Positions 1 to 8,905 are shown, counted from the first letter of the stretch. The stretch is 64,000 bases of DNA from Hyphomonadaceae bacterium (GCA_023384105.1 JAHDXR010000002.1:1-64000); one strand, 5' to 3'. Translations and numbers: made by a program. The notes: generated by a model not told the origin, from the letters alone.

Positions 1-155
1 CACTTAGCGACGGCGTCGCTAAGCACTATCCCGGGCACAATCGCGCAGGCAAAAATCAAACAGAGCCAATTCAGTGGCTCCGGCAGATACACGATGCCGA
101 GCGCGAACACCAAGGGCGCGCATACAGCAATCACGGCTATCCAGACAAAGATCAC
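1..155 (-). CDS. Partial small membrane protein (3' part beyond the window)
   Basis: An open minus-strand frame starts at a GTG at 155, just after an in-frame TAG at 165-167, and stays open to the window edge. Its 51 visible residues are strongly hydrophobic, with two segments that could be transmembrane helices (VIFVWIAVIAVCAPLVFA and LNWLCLIFACAIVPGIVL). I do not recognise a family. No convincing ribosome binding site precedes the GTG. It is divergent from the alkylation-repair gene at 263. It could be the N-terminus of a small inner-membrane protein, or chance open frame. Confidence 0.4.
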   Translation of the reverse strand, partial: MIFVWIAVIAVCAPLVFALGIVYLPEPLNWLCLIFACAIVPGIVLSDAVAK

Positions 156-262
156 CGGCCAAAACTAGCCCTAGTGGGGTACTGAGTCAAGTATATTAAT
201 GCCTCTGCACACATGTCCGAATCCGGCGAGACGTTTGTGCTGGGCGGGGCCATATTGGCTTC

Positions 263-1690
263 ATGCTCGACGCCGAGACATGCCACGCTGCGTGCGACGC
301 CAAAGACCGCCGGTTCGATGGGCGCTTCTATATCGGCGTCACCTCGACGGGCGTCTATTGCCGCTGCATCTGCCCGGCGCGGACGCCGAAGCGGCGGAAC
401 CGCACCTTCTGGCCGTCCGCCGCCGCGGCGGAAGCGGCCGGCTTCCGGCCGTGCCTGCTGTGCCGGCCGGAGCGCGCGCCGGGTCTTGCGCCGATCGATG
501 CGCCGGCGCGTCTCGCCGCAGCCGCTTACGCGCGGATCGAGGCCGGCGCGCTCGAAGAACGGGGGCTCGAAACGCTGGCGGCGGACCTCGGCGTCACGTC
601 GCGGCATCTGCGCCGGGTGATGAACGCGCAGTTCGGCGCGAGCCCGATCGAGATTGCGCAGACCGGCCGCTTGCTGGCGGCGCGGCGGCTGCTGAACGAA
701 ACCGCGCTGCCGATCACGGAGATTGCGTTCGCATCGGGCTTCCGCAGCCTGCGCCGCTTCAATGCGACGATGAAGCAGCGCTACGGCGCGCCGCCGTCGC
801 AGATGCGGGGGCGCAAGGCGATCGAGCGCGGCGAGACGTTCACCGTCAGCCTGTCGCCGCGCGGCGATTACGCTATCGCGCCGATCCTGGATTTCCTTCG
901 CGCGCGGGCGCTGCCGGGCGTGGAGCTGTGCACGCGCAAGAACTACGCGCGCGTGCTGAAATGGGGCGATGCGCTGGGTTGGGTCGAGATCGGCATGGGG
1001 CCGAAGGGGCTGATGCTGACGCTGTCGGAAAACCTCGCGCCGCATCTACGTCCGCTCGTCGCCAACGTGCGCGGAGCGTTCGACCTCGACGCGGAAATGA
1101 TGAGCGTCGACGCGCATCTCGCGAGCGATCCTGAACTGGCGCGCGACGTGACGCGCGAGCCGGGCGTGCGCGTGCCCGGCGCTCTCGACGGTTTTGAAAC
1201 GGCGATCCGCGCGGTGCTGGGCCAACAGGTCACTGTGGCCGGCGCGCGTACGCTGACGGAGCGGCTCGTGACGCGCTTCGGAGCTGTGCTGGAGCGTGGG
1301 CCGGATGGGCTGACGCGGGCGTTTCCGGATGCGGAACGGCTGGCGCAGGCGGGCGCAGCGGAGATCGCCGCGATCGGCCTGCCGAAGAAGCGCGCCGAGA
1401 CGCTGCATCGGCTGGCCCTGGCCGCGGCGGAGGGAAAGCTGCCGGTCGCGCGCGGCGCCATCGCGGCGGGGCGTGCGGCGCTCGCCGCCATACCGGGCGT
1501 CGGCCCCTGGACGATCGAGTACGTGGCGCTGCGGGCGCTCGGCGATCCCGACGCCTATCCCGCGACCGACATCGCTCTCGTCAACGCGCTCGGCCGCAAG
1601 GGCGAGACGCTCGACCACCTGAAACCCTGGCGCGCCTACGCTGCGATCCGGCTGTGGCGGCGCGCCGCCAAGAAAGGCTTGCGCACATGA
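263..1690 (+). CDS. alkA: Ada/AlkA-type DNA-3-methyladenine glycosylase with AraC-type regulator domain
   Basis: This 475-residue protein combines three parts. Residues about 5-75 form an Ada zinc domain with Cys33, Cys37, Cys64 and Cys67 (C-x3-C and C-x2-C), the family's methylphosphotriester-accepting site. Residues about 80-175 form an AraC-type helix-turn-helix. Residues about 185-475 are an AlkA-like glycosylase with the helix-hairpin-helix IPGVGPWTIEYVALRALG and, after it, the PATD segment whose Asp is the expected catalytic residue. The family excises alkylated bases such as 3-methyladenine. The architecture suggests it senses alkyl damage and activates its own operon. Its stop overlaps the next start as ATGA, so it is probably translationally coupled to the O6-alkylguanine methyltransferase. 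The ATG at 263 was chosen because the Ada domain begins directly after it. Confidence 0.93.
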   Translation: MLDAETCHAACDAKDRRFDGRFYIGVTSTGVYCRCICPARTPKRRNRTFWPSAAAAEAAGFRPCLLCRPERAPGLAPIDAPARLAAAAYARIEAGALEERGLETLAADLGVTSRHLRRVMNAQFGASPIEIAQTGRLLAARRLLNETALPITEIAFASGFRSLRRFNATMKQRYGAPPSQMRGRKAIERGETFTVSLSPRGDYAIAPILDFLRARALPGVELCTRKNYARVLKWGDALGWVEIGMGPKGLMLTLSENLAPHLRPLVANVRGAFDLDAEMMSVDAHLASDPELARDVTREPGVRVPGALDGFETAIRAVLGQQVTVAGARTLTERLVTRFGAVLERGPDGLTRAFPDAERLAQAGAAEIAAIGLPKKRAETLHRLALAAAEGKLPVARGAIAAGRAALAAIPGVGPWTIEYVALRALGDPDAYPATDIALVNALGRKGETLDHLKPWRAYAAIRLWRRAAKKGLRT

Positions 1691-2169
1691 CTGTCAGCAC
1701 GATTTACGAAAGCCCGGTTGGGCCGCTCACCTTGATCTCCAACGGCGCGGCGCTCACCGACCTGCAGTTCGAGAACCCGCGCTATCCGTACGCGCCCGCG
1801 CCGGCCGGCAATGACGGCGTGCTCGACGAGGCGCGCCGACAGCTTGACGCCTACTTCGCCGGAAAGCTGCGCGCGTTCGACCTGCCGCTCGCGCCCAAGG
1901 GCACGCCGTTCCAGCAGCGGGTCTGGGCGGCGCTGCTGACGATCCCCTACGGCGCAACCCGCACCTACGGCCAGCAGGCGGCGGCGATCGGTTCTCCACA
2001 GGCCTCGCGCGCGGTCGGCCTCGCCAACGGCCGCAACCCCATTTCGATCATAATCCCATGCCACCGCGTGATCGGCAGCAACGGCGGGCTCACTGGCTAC
2101 GGCGGCGGCGTGGAGCGCAAGCAGCGGCTTCTCGAACTGGAACAGGGCGAGCCGTTGCTTCGCTGCTGA
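1687..2169 (+). CDS. ogt: Methylated-DNA--[protein]-cysteine S-methyltransferase
   Basis: The 160-residue protein transfers alkyl groups from O6-alkylguanine (and O4-alkylthymine in the family) to its own cysteine in a suicide reaction. The active-site motif IPCHRVIG is present with Cys125, preceded by the conserved DNA-binding stretch TPFQQRVWAALLTIPYG and followed by the C-terminal LxGYGGGxxRKxxLLxxE pattern. The ATG at 1687 overlaps the upstream TGA (ATGA), which decides the start. With the Ada/AlkA gene it rebuilds a split adaptive-response set: the sensor/glycosylase and the O6 methyltransferase are separate proteins here. Confidence 0.95.
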   Translation: MTVSTIYESPVGPLTLISNGAALTDLQFENPRYPYAPAPAGNDGVLDEARRQLDAYFAGKLRAFDLPLAPKGTPFQQRVWAALLTIPYGATRTYGQQAAAIGSPQASRAVGLANGRNPISIIIPCHRVIGSNGGLTGYGGGVERKQRLLELEQGEPLLRC

Positions 2170-2269
2170 CAATTACGAAACCTCAACCGCCTTAGCCCAT
2201 CGCAGAGCGAGCCCAGGGCGTGCTATGCAGCCGCTCCACTTGGATGTGCGGGACGCGGGAGACGATCGG

Positions 2270-2725
2270 ATGCGGAGACTGTTCGCAGCTTGTGTATGCG
2301 TGCTGGCGCTCTCGGCGCCGGGCGTTGGGGCGGCGCAGAGCCAAGAGGGCTGGCAATACGAGTTCGCCAATGGCGTCGCCACCGCCACGCAGCGCGACGA
2401 CCGCGGGCGGGTGACGGCGACGCTGACCTGCCGTCCGCCCGAAGGCGACATCGTCATCACGGATTATGCGTTCGGCCGCAACGCGCGCCGCGTCAGCACG
2501 GCGGCGGTCGGCATCGGCCAGCTGACGGTCAACGTGCCGGCGCAAACGACCGGCCGCGGCCGGAACCAGGCGGTCACGATCAGTCTTCCGCAACGCCCGC
2601 CGATCCTGGCCGGCGTGCAGCCGAACGACCGGATTTCGGTGACGGTTAACGGCCGCACCAACACTTATCTCGCCGGCAGCGCGGCGAAAATGAAGGAAGT
2701 TGCCTGGGCTTGCTGGGGTAGCTGA
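2270..2725 (+). CDS. Secreted protein of unknown function
   Basis: The 151-residue product begins with a clear Sec signal peptide, MRRLFAACVCVLALSAPGVGAAQS, predicted to be cleaved after GVGAA. The mature part has no membrane segment and looks like a small beta-rich domain, with repeated short strands such as VTATLTC and VTVNGRTNTY. I do not recognise a named family. A longer in-frame ATG at 2225 exists, but it would place 15 charged residues ahead of the signal peptide, so 2270 is preferred. It lies about 100 bases after the methyltransferase gene and may have its own promoter. Confidence 0.65.
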   Translation: MRRLFAACVCVLALSAPGVGAAQSQEGWQYEFANGVATATQRDDRGRVTATLTCRPPEGDIVITDYAFGRNARRVSTAAVGIGQLTVNVPAQTTGRGRNQAVTISLPQRPPILAGVQPNDRISVTVNGRTNTYLAGSAAKMKEVAWACWGS

Positions 2726-2817
2726 GTCCTGCGGTTGCGCGGCTTCGCGCTTGGCGCCTAACATTGCCGTCACGTAGGGCTGAAGGACGCCGTCGGGGCG
2801 GGCGGCGCGGTGACTGG

Positions 2818-3159
2818 ATGGACTGGGCTGACCCAAGCAGCTACCGGCTCGGCGCGGCGGCGTCTTCGCAGGCTGTATGCGCGGTGTTGCGCGCGGAGAT
2901 TCATCCGGGCTTCGACACGGAAGCGGAGGCGCTGCTGCGCGAATTGGCGTTGAGCGTGCGCGACGCCGAAGTGGGCTGCGATTCCTATGTCGTCACCCGC
3001 GAGATCGGCTCACGCAACCATTTCGCCGTGCATGCGCAGTTCGCCAACATGGACGCGTTCGAGCGGCACGCCGACACGCTGCTGATGGCGAAGGCGATGC
3101 CGCGTTTAAACGCTCTGCTGGCGACGCCGATGTCGATGGAAATTTTCTTCGCGGTATGA
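2818..3159 (+). CDS. Antibiotic biosynthesis monooxygenase (ABM) domain protein
   Basis: This 113-residue protein has the ferredoxin-like dimeric ABM fold pattern: AVCAVLRAEIHPG at the first strand, a helix with LLRELALSVRDAEVGCDSYVV, then HFAVHAQFANMDAFERHADT and a C-terminal strand. Family members range from quinol monooxygenases to haem-degrading or non-catalytic proteins, so the reaction is open. The frame also opens upstream with a TTG at 2764, but the ATG at 2818 gives a domain-sized product. Its last 54 bases overlap the end of the convergent DUF2339 gene. Confidence 0.7.
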   Translation: MDWADPSSYRLGAAASSQAVCAVLRAEIHPGFDTEAEALLRELALSVRDAEVGCDSYVVTREIGSRNHFAVHAQFANMDAFERHADTLLMAKAMPRLNALLATPMSMEIFFAV

Positions 3160-5130
3160 GCGCGGCGCGCTGCCGACCACGCCGGGCGCGAAATTGATGA
3201 TGACGGCCAGCGCAAGCGCCAGCGCCACCAGCAGCGCGCGCGCCCAGTCCGGCAGCTCGCCGTTGCGCAGCGCTTCGAGCACGACATAGCCTGCGCTGAA
3301 TGCGCCGCCCGCCGCAAATGCGACGCGCGTGCGCACTTCGGAGCCGCGCGCGCGCCAGAACACCCAATGCGCCCAGGCGAACAGCGCCGGCGCAAGGAAG
3401 CCGAGCGGCGCCTGCTGTATCGGCGCGGCCGTCGTCACCGCTTCGCGCGCGCTCCAGAACGGCGTGAGCCACAGGACGCCGGCGAAGGCGGCGCTGAACA
3501 GCGCCAGGCCCCCGAGCGTCGTCGCTGCGGCCACGCGCGTCTCGCCGGCGCCGCGGCGCGCGTGAGAAGCGATCAGCAGCGACGCGAGCAGCCACACGCT
3601 GACGTGCGCGCCCGCCTCGACGAAGCCGATCGGCGCCAGCAGCGTGGCGCCGGCCGAGAAGTAAAGCCGCACGACCAGATTGGCGGCGGCGACGGCCAGC
3701 GCGAACAGCAGCACTTCCTGCAGTCCCGCCGTCGCCTTGGCGCCCATGCGGCCGGCGAACATCGCGCTGGCGCCAAGCAGTGCGGCGGGAAGGCCAAGGC
3801 CCGCGCCGATCAGCAGCCATGGGTTCCAACCCGGCGTTTCCAGCAGCAGCATTTGCGCGGTTTCGTAGGCCATGACGCCGGCGCATAGGGCGGCGATGCA
3901 GCTGAAGGCGCGCCATGCCGCGTCGGTGAAACGCGTGTTGAGCGCAGCAAGGCCAAATGCGAGCGCGGCGAACGCGGGCGCCGCGAACGGCGCAGGCAGC
4001 GCGAGCAGAATGGCGGCGCTCGCGGCGATGAAGGCCGCGATCGTCAGCACCCAGAGCGTGGCGCGGAGCGCGGCCAGGCCGTTGGCCCGGCGGCTTGCCG
4101 CCAGCGCGATCAGGCCCGCGAGCGCGGCGGCGAGCGCGAGGAACGCGCCAGCCGCGGCGTAGCGGTCGGCGAGGCCATGCTGGGCGGCGTGCAGGGCGCC
4201 GGCCGCCAGCAGCGGCGCCAGCGCGCCGGTGCCGGCGACGGCCACGCCGCGCGCGCCCAGTTGCGGCACGCGCACCGCCGCGATGGCGAGGAAGACCGCC
4301 CCCGCCCACGCGGCCGCCGGCGTGAACCAGATCGCCGCAGCGTTTTGTCCGCTCAGCACGAAGAGGCCGATCAGTGCGGCGCCAAAAGCGGCAAGGTGCA
4401 TGGCTTCGAGCCGCAAGCTCAGCGCGCCGACAATCGCTGCGGCGGTGACGATCACGCCGAAGGCCGCGCCCGCTGCGCTGATCACGCCGATCTGGCCGGC
4501 GAGCGCCAGCGCCATCGCCGCCGCGCCGAGGGCGATGACGGCGCCGGCGGGCGTGCGCCGCAAATGCGCATGCAGCAGGCCCGCAGCGCCGCAGAAGGCG
4601 AGGAAGACGGAATAGATGATGGGCGAAGCGTGCGCCGCGCCCGATACGAAGCCAAACAACGCCCAGCCGATCGCGGTGACGGCGGCGGCCCAGGCTGACG
4701 CTTGCCAATCCTGGCGCAGGCCCAGCAACGTCATCGCCAGCGCGACGCCAAGACCGATGGCCGTGACCGCAGCGCTCTCCACGCCGGCGAAGAAGCCGAA
4801 CGCGGGCGCGACCGCGATCAGGCCGAGCAACAGGCCGCGCAGCGTTTCGCGGTGGGAGAACAGCGCCTCGGCCAAGCCGACGTCTTCGGCCGGCCGCCAG
4901 ATCTCCGCCTGTCCTCCGGCGGCGGCGAGCGGAATGATTTGCGCTTCATCGACCTGCGCGCCGCCGCCGCGGGTGCGCCGGCGCTGCACCGTGCGCTCGG
5001 CGGCGGCGGCCGCGAGCGTCGTGCGCAGGCGCGCGACTTCATCGCTGAGCTGACGCTGGCGCCGCCACAGGTAAGCGAAGCCCAGGCCGGTCGCCGCGAG
5101 CTGCAGCGCAAGGAGGATCCAGAGCTCCAT
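3106..5130 (-). CDS. DUF2339 family polytopic membrane protein
   Basis: The 674-residue product is almost entirely hydrophobic, with roughly 18-20 predicted transmembrane segments after a short N-terminal helix (MELWILLALQLAATGLGFAYLW), a basic coiled stretch at about residues 25-60 and a soluble linker. This layout and the Ala/Gly-rich repeating helices fit DUF2339 membrane proteins, whose role is unknown; many family members are somewhat longer. The C-terminus (SYREENFHRHRRRQQSV) reads into the antisense of the ABM gene, so the true end may have been extended by loss of an earlier stop. The gene is monocistronic as far as can be seen. Confidence 0.75.
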   Translation of the reverse strand: MELWILLALQLAATGLGFAYLWRRQRQLSDEVARLRTTLAAAAAERTVQRRRTRGGGAQVDEAQIIPLAAAGGQAEIWRPAEDVGLAEALFSHRETLRGLLLGLIAVAPAFGFFAGVESAAVTAIGLGVALAMTLLGLRQDWQASAWAAAVTAIGWALFGFVSGAAHASPIIYSVFLAFCGAAGLLHAHLRRTPAGAVIALGAAAMALALAGQIGVISAAGAAFGVIVTAAAIVGALSLRLEAMHLAAFGAALIGLFVLSGQNAAAIWFTPAAAWAGAVFLAIAAVRVPQLGARGVAVAGTGALAPLLAAGALHAAQHGLADRYAAAGAFLALAAALAGLIALAASRRANGLAALRATLWVLTIAAFIAASAAILLALPAPFAAPAFAALAFGLAALNTRFTDAAWRAFSCIAALCAGVMAYETAQMLLLETPGWNPWLLIGAGLGLPAALLGASAMFAGRMGAKATAGLQEVLLFALAVAAANLVVRLYFSAGATLLAPIGFVEAGAHVSVWLLASLLIASHARRGAGETRVAAATTLGGLALFSAAFAGVLWLTPFWSAREAVTTAAPIQQAPLGFLAPALFAWAHWVFWRARGSEVRTRVAFAAGGAFSAGYVVLEALRNGELPDWARALLVALALALAVIINFAPGVVGSAPRSYREENFHRHRRRQQSV

Positions 5131-5248
5131 GACGCGCGCTTCCTAGACGAAAGGCGCCTGCGCCGTACACCCAAAAGGGCCGGGAAGGTGTTCGATTATG
5201 GGGCGTGTTGCGCCCGGGCGGCGCCTGGAATTCCCTTGCTTGGGGAAA

Positions 5249-6151
5249 TCAGTCCGCTGATTTGCGGAGGAATTTCTGGGTCTGGCCGGCGCCGGACTGG
5301 TACGCTTCGGCGCCCTTCGGGTCGGTGATCTCGGCCCAGCGGTCGCGCACGGCCTCGGCTGAGGCGCCAGCGCCCAGGAATGCGCCCTCCGTCTCCACGA
5401 TCTGCGCCAGGGCGAAAGCGCCCGCCCCGGCGGTCAGGATCGCGCCGGTGGGGGCGTCCCGCGACGCCAGATAGACCACGCCCGGCGTCACGTGTTCGGG
5501 CGCGAGCTTGGCGAGCATCTCCGGCGGCATCAGCGTATCGGTCATGCGCGTCGCCGCCACCGGCGAGATGGCGTTGATGCGGATGTCGTTCTTGCCGCCT
5601 TCGAGCTTCAGCGTGTTCATGAGGCCCACCAGGGCGAGCTTGGCCGCGCCGTAATTAGCTTGGCCGAAATTGCCGTAGAGGCCGGTGGAGGACGTCGTGA
5701 CGACGATGCGGCCGTAGTTCTGGTTGCGCATGATCTCCCACAGCGCCTTGATCGGCTTCACCGAGCCCATCAGGTGCACGTCGACGACCGTGCCGAAGTC
5801 CGCCAGCTCCATCTTGGCGAAGCTCTTGTCGCGGAGGATGCCGGCGTTGGCGACTAGCACGTCGACGCGGCCCCACTTGCTCATGGCGCGCTCGACCATC
5901 GCCGCGACGCCTGCATCGTTGGTGACCGAGGCGCCGTCGGCGATCGCCTCGCCGCCGGCCTTGACGATCTCGGCGACCACCGCTTCCGCCGCGGCGGACG
6001 ATCCGCCCGAGCCGTCCACCGCGCCGCCGAGGTCGTTCACGACCACCTTGGCGCCCCGGCGCGCGAAATCGAGCGCATGGCTGCGGCCCAATCCCCCGCC
6101 CGCGCCGGTGACGATCACAACCTGGCCGTCGAAGCGAATGTCCGCGCTCAT
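5249..6151 (-). CDS. Short-chain dehydrogenase/reductase, 3-hydroxyacyl-CoA dehydrogenase-like
   Basis: The 300-residue protein is a classical SDR. The cofactor motif TGAGGGLGR is at residues 15-23, NAG at 102-104, and the catalytic triad is Ser154, Tyr167 and Lys171 (YGAAK). The long insert after NDLGG (GAVDGSGGSSAAAEAVV) is typical of the dehydrogenase domain of peroxisomal multifunctional enzyme type 2 and bacterial relatives, so NAD-dependent oxidation of 3-hydroxyacyl-CoA is a reasonable inference. The ATG at 6151 (MSADIRFDG) was chosen because the longer frame from 6196 adds 15 unrelated residues. The neighbouring transporter is divergent. Confidence 0.85.
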   Translation of the reverse strand: MSADIRFDGQVVIVTGAGGGLGRSHALDFARRGAKVVVNDLGGAVDGSGGSSAAAEAVVAEIVKAGGEAIADGASVTNDAGVAAMVERAMSKWGRVDVLVANAGILRDKSFAKMELADFGTVVDVHLMGSVKPIKALWEIMRNQNYGRIVVTTSSTGLYGNFGQANYGAAKLALVGLMNTLKLEGGKNDIRINAISPVAATRMTDTLMPPEMLAKLAPEHVTPGVVYLASRDAPTGAILTAGAGAFALAQIVETEGAFLGAGASAEAVRDRWAEITDPKGAEAYQSGAGQTQKFLRKSAD

Positions 6152-6274
6152 GTCCCTGTACTCCAGACTACGTTGACGGTTTGATGAAGTTTGCACTCCG
6201 CCCGGTCAAGAAGGTCCTTGCGGCGATTGCGTCACGCAAAGCGTCGCACTAGCGTCACACGCGAGGAGCGGGGC

Positions 6275-7558
6275 GTGACGTATTCTTTGGAGAACGCGCG
6301 GAGCCTGCTCGCTATCGCGCTGATCGTTCTTGTCGCCTGGCTGCTCTCGGAGGACAAGCGCCGCTTTCCGTTCCTGCTGACGCTGGGCGCGCTTGCGGTG
6401 CAGGCGGGACTGGTGCTGCTGCTGTTTGCGATCCCCAATTCGCAGGCGGTGCTGACGGGGGTCGCCGCGGCGGTCGACGGGCTGGCCGGCGCCGCCGACA
6501 AAGGCGCCCAGTTCGTGTTCGGTTTTCTGGGCGGAGGCGATCAGCCTTACCTCACGCAAGCCGAAGGCGCTTCGGCGCCATTCATTTTCGGCTTCCGCGT
6601 GCTGCCGCTGATCCTGGTGATCTCGGCGCTGTCGGCGCTGCTGTGGCACTGGCGCATTCTCAGATGGATCACGCGCGGCTTCGGCTTCCTGTTCGAGAAG
6701 ACGATGAATCTGGGCGGCGCCTCGGCGCTGGCGGTGGCGGCCAACATCTTCATGGGCATGGTCGAGAGCCCGATCGTGATCCGCGCCTATCTCGACAGGC
6801 TCTCGCGCGCTGAGCTGTTCCTGATGATGGTGGTGGGACTGGCCACCGTGGCCGGCTCGACCATGGTGGCCTACGCCGTGATCCTGGGGCCGGTGCTGAC
6901 CAACGCCGCCGGCCACGTGCTCGTCGCCTCGATCATCTCGGCGCCGGCCGGCATCCTGCTGGCGCGCATCATGATCCCGGAAACGCACAAGGCCGGAACG
7001 GCCTACGATTACGCCGCCGAGCTTCGCTACGAGAGCTCGATGGATGCGGTCACGCGCGGCGTGCAGGACGGCGTGATGGTGGCGGTGAACGTCGCCGCCT
7101 TCATCATCGTGTTCGTGGCGTTCGTCTGGATCGCCAACAACCTGTTGGCGCTTGCGCCGCCTATCGATGGCGAGCCGGTCACGCTGCAGCTGCTGTTCGG
7201 CTACGTGTTCGCGCCGGCTGCGTGGCTGATCGGCGTGCCTTGGAGCGAGGCGCACGCGGCGGGCAACATTCTCGGCGTCAAGCTGTTCCTCACCGAATTC
7301 ATCGCGTTTATCGAACTCGGCGCGATCCCCGCCGCCGAGATGAGCGAGCGCACGCGTATGATCATGACCTACGCGATCTGCGGCTTCGCCAATGTCGCCT
7401 CGGTCGGCATCATGACCGGCGGCATGACCGTGCTGATGCCGGAGCGGCGCGCGGAGATCATGCCGCTGGCGTGGAAAGCGCTGCTGCCCGGCTTCATGGC
7501 GACGCTGATGACGGCGGCGGTGGTCGCGGCGCTGCCGCAGCACGTGTTCGCGCGTTAA
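6275..7558 (+). CDS. CNT family nucleoside transporter (NupC-like)
   Basis: The 427-residue membrane protein has about ten hydrophobic segments and hallmark CNT stretches: the gate region ALAVAANIFMGMVESPIVIRAYL, the GLATVAGSTMVAYAVILGP segment and, near the end, the FANVASVGIMTGGM segment. The family couples nucleoside uptake to H+ or Na+ entry across the inner membrane. The start is the GTG at 6275, preceded by GAGGAGCGGGG; the frame extends to a TTG at 6191 that would add a basic unrelated tail. The stop TAA at 7556-7558 interlocks with the TAA of the convergent CHAD gene. Confidence 0.88.
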   Translation: MTYSLENARSLLAIALIVLVAWLLSEDKRRFPFLLTLGALAVQAGLVLLLFAIPNSQAVLTGVAAAVDGLAGAADKGAQFVFGFLGGGDQPYLTQAEGASAPFIFGFRVLPLILVISALSALLWHWRILRWITRGFGFLFEKTMNLGGASALAVAANIFMGMVESPIVIRAYLDRLSRAELFLMMVVGLATVAGSTMVAYAVILGPVLTNAAGHVLVASIISAPAGILLARIMIPETHKAGTAYDYAAELRYESSMDAVTRGVQDGVMVAVNVAAFIIVFVAFVWIANNLLALAPPIDGEPVTLQLLFGYVFAPAAWLIGVPWSEAHAAGNILGVKLFLTEFIAFIELGAIPAAEMSERTRMIMTYAICGFANVASVGIMTGGMTVLMPERRAEIMPLAWKALLPGFMATLMTAAVVAALPQHVFAR

Positions 7559-8352
7559 GCGCCGCCGGCGTGCAGCCGCGCGCCAAGCTTGTCGGCGCGC
7601 CGGGACAGCCGGGCGCTTTGCTTGCGCAGCAGCTTCACGACGCGCTCGGCGGCGCGGGTGTCGCCGGCCAGGCCCGGCGCCGCCTCGATCCGCTCCTGCA
7701 GCAGCAGCACATCCCGTTCGCGGCCCAGAATGTCGGCCAATTCGGCGTTACGCTTGGCGCGGCGCGGCAGCGGCCAGGCCCGGTCCAGCAGATCGGCCGC
7801 ATAGAGCCGGTCTTTCTCGCGTTTGCGCCATTCGTGGCGGGCGCCGGGCGTCGCATCCTCGCGCGCGGCGGCGCAGGCCCGCTGCGCCCGCAGCCCGATC
7901 CGCTTGGCGCCGCGCTTGATCTGCCGCGCCGAAGCTTCCGGCCACACCTGCGCCAGCGCCAGCAGATCCTTCAAGCCGGCGTGTGCGGCCTCGACATTGA
8001 GCGGCGTCGCCGCGTGTTCGGCCTCCAGACTGACGGCGACCGCTTTCAGCGCGGCGGCAGTCTTCGGTCCTGCGCGCTTGCGCAGACGGCGCGCGGTCTG
8101 CGCCAGCGCGCAGATGTCGCGCGCGGGGCCGAGCGTGCGCATCACGCCGCGGGCGGTGTCGTTGAACACCGCCGAGAGACCCGGCGCCCCGACGCGGCCC
8201 ACGCGCGCAAGCGCGCGGGCGCGCTTGATGCGGACGCGGCAGCGATGCAGCGCCCTGACGTCTTCGCCGCCGCCGCCAAGCTCTTCTATGGCTGCGCGCA
8301 ACTCCTCAGTCAGCGCCGCACGCAGATCGAATGCCGAGCTTGGCGAGCGCAT
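7555..8352 (-). CDS. CHAD domain protein
   Basis: The 265-residue protein is a helical CHAD (conserved histidine alpha-helical) domain with many Arg and Lys residues and the hallmark HRCRVRIKRARALARV near residues 36-51, a second His region HEWRKREKDRLY, and a helix rich in RRADKL at the end. CHAD domains bind inorganic polyphosphate and often localise to polyP granules; here there is no attached CYTH triphosphatase domain. The ATG at 8352 follows the thioesterase stop by 22 bases, so the two are probably co-transcribed. A longer start at 8427 is less likely because it overlaps the thioesterase. Confidence 0.8.
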   Translation of the reverse strand: MRSPSSAFDLRAALTEELRAAIEELGGGGEDVRALHRCRVRIKRARALARVGRVGAPGLSAVFNDTARGVMRTLGPARDICALAQTARRLRKRAGPKTAAALKAVAVSLEAEHAATPLNVEAAHAGLKDLLALAQVWPEASARQIKRGAKRIGLRAQRACAAAREDATPGARHEWRKREKDRLYAADLLDRAWPLPRRAKRNAELADILGRERDVLLLQERIEAAPGLAGDTRAAERVVKLLRKQSARLSRRADKLGARLHAGGA

Positions 8353-8374
8353 GGAGACCCCCGTCTTCCGCCGC

Positions 8375-8845
8375 CTATGTCTGCGGCGCCCGTCGGGATA
8401 TCTTCTTGAGCGTGCCGGAAAATGCAAGCAGCGGCCGGTCTTGTTGTGTAATCAGTCCGCGCACGAACACGAGCGAGCGGGTTTCGCGCAGAACCTCGCC
8501 GTGGGCCTCGACGACGCCGTCGAGCCCTCCGGCCGAAAGGAACTCGCTATTGCATGTCAGCGTCACCGCGTAGGCGCCGCGCAACGCGTTGTGTGCGATG
8601 GCGAAAAGCGCGAAGTCGGCGAAGCTCATCAGCGCGCCGCCATGGATCGCGCCGCCGCCGTTGAGATGCTCGCGCCGCGGCTGGAACGCCGCCAGCGGCT
8701 CGCCGTCCTCGATCTTGAAGCAGAACGGGCCGATCGAGGTTTCGTAAGGGTCGGCGCCCTTGCCCCAGGTCTGCCAGCCCGCGAATGGCCCTTCCGTCAG
8801 GGTGACCGGGCCGGGATAGCCTTCCGGCCCTGTTTCGTCGCTCAT
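8375..8845 (-). CDS. PaaI-type hotdog-fold acyl-CoA thioesterase
   Basis: This 156-residue protein carries the PaaI/YigI-type hotdog core: HLNGGGAIHGGALMSFADFALFAIAHNAL, in which the HGG motif leads the central hot-dog helix, followed by the strands AVTLTCNSEFLSAG and SLVFVRGLITQQDRPLLAFSGTLKKI. Members hydrolyse acyl-CoA thioesters in the cytoplasm. The ATG at 8843-8845 is the first good start; the much longer open frame upstream (to 9955) is antisense to a lipoprotein and to an acyl-CoA dehydrogenase. It is the first gene of a pair with the CHAD gene. Confidence 0.85.
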   Translation of the reverse strand: MSDETGPEGYPGPVTLTEGPFAGWQTWGKGADPYETSIGPFCFKIEDGEPLAAFQPRREHLNGGGAIHGGALMSFADFALFAIAHNALRGAYAVTLTCNSEFLSAGGLDGVVEAHGEVLRETRSLVFVRGLITQQDRPLLAFSGTLKKISRRAPQT

Positions 8846-8905
8846 GCAATTCCCTCCAAGCCTGCCTGCTGGCATGCTGCGCGCTGGGCTGCAAGGGCAA
8901 GGCAG

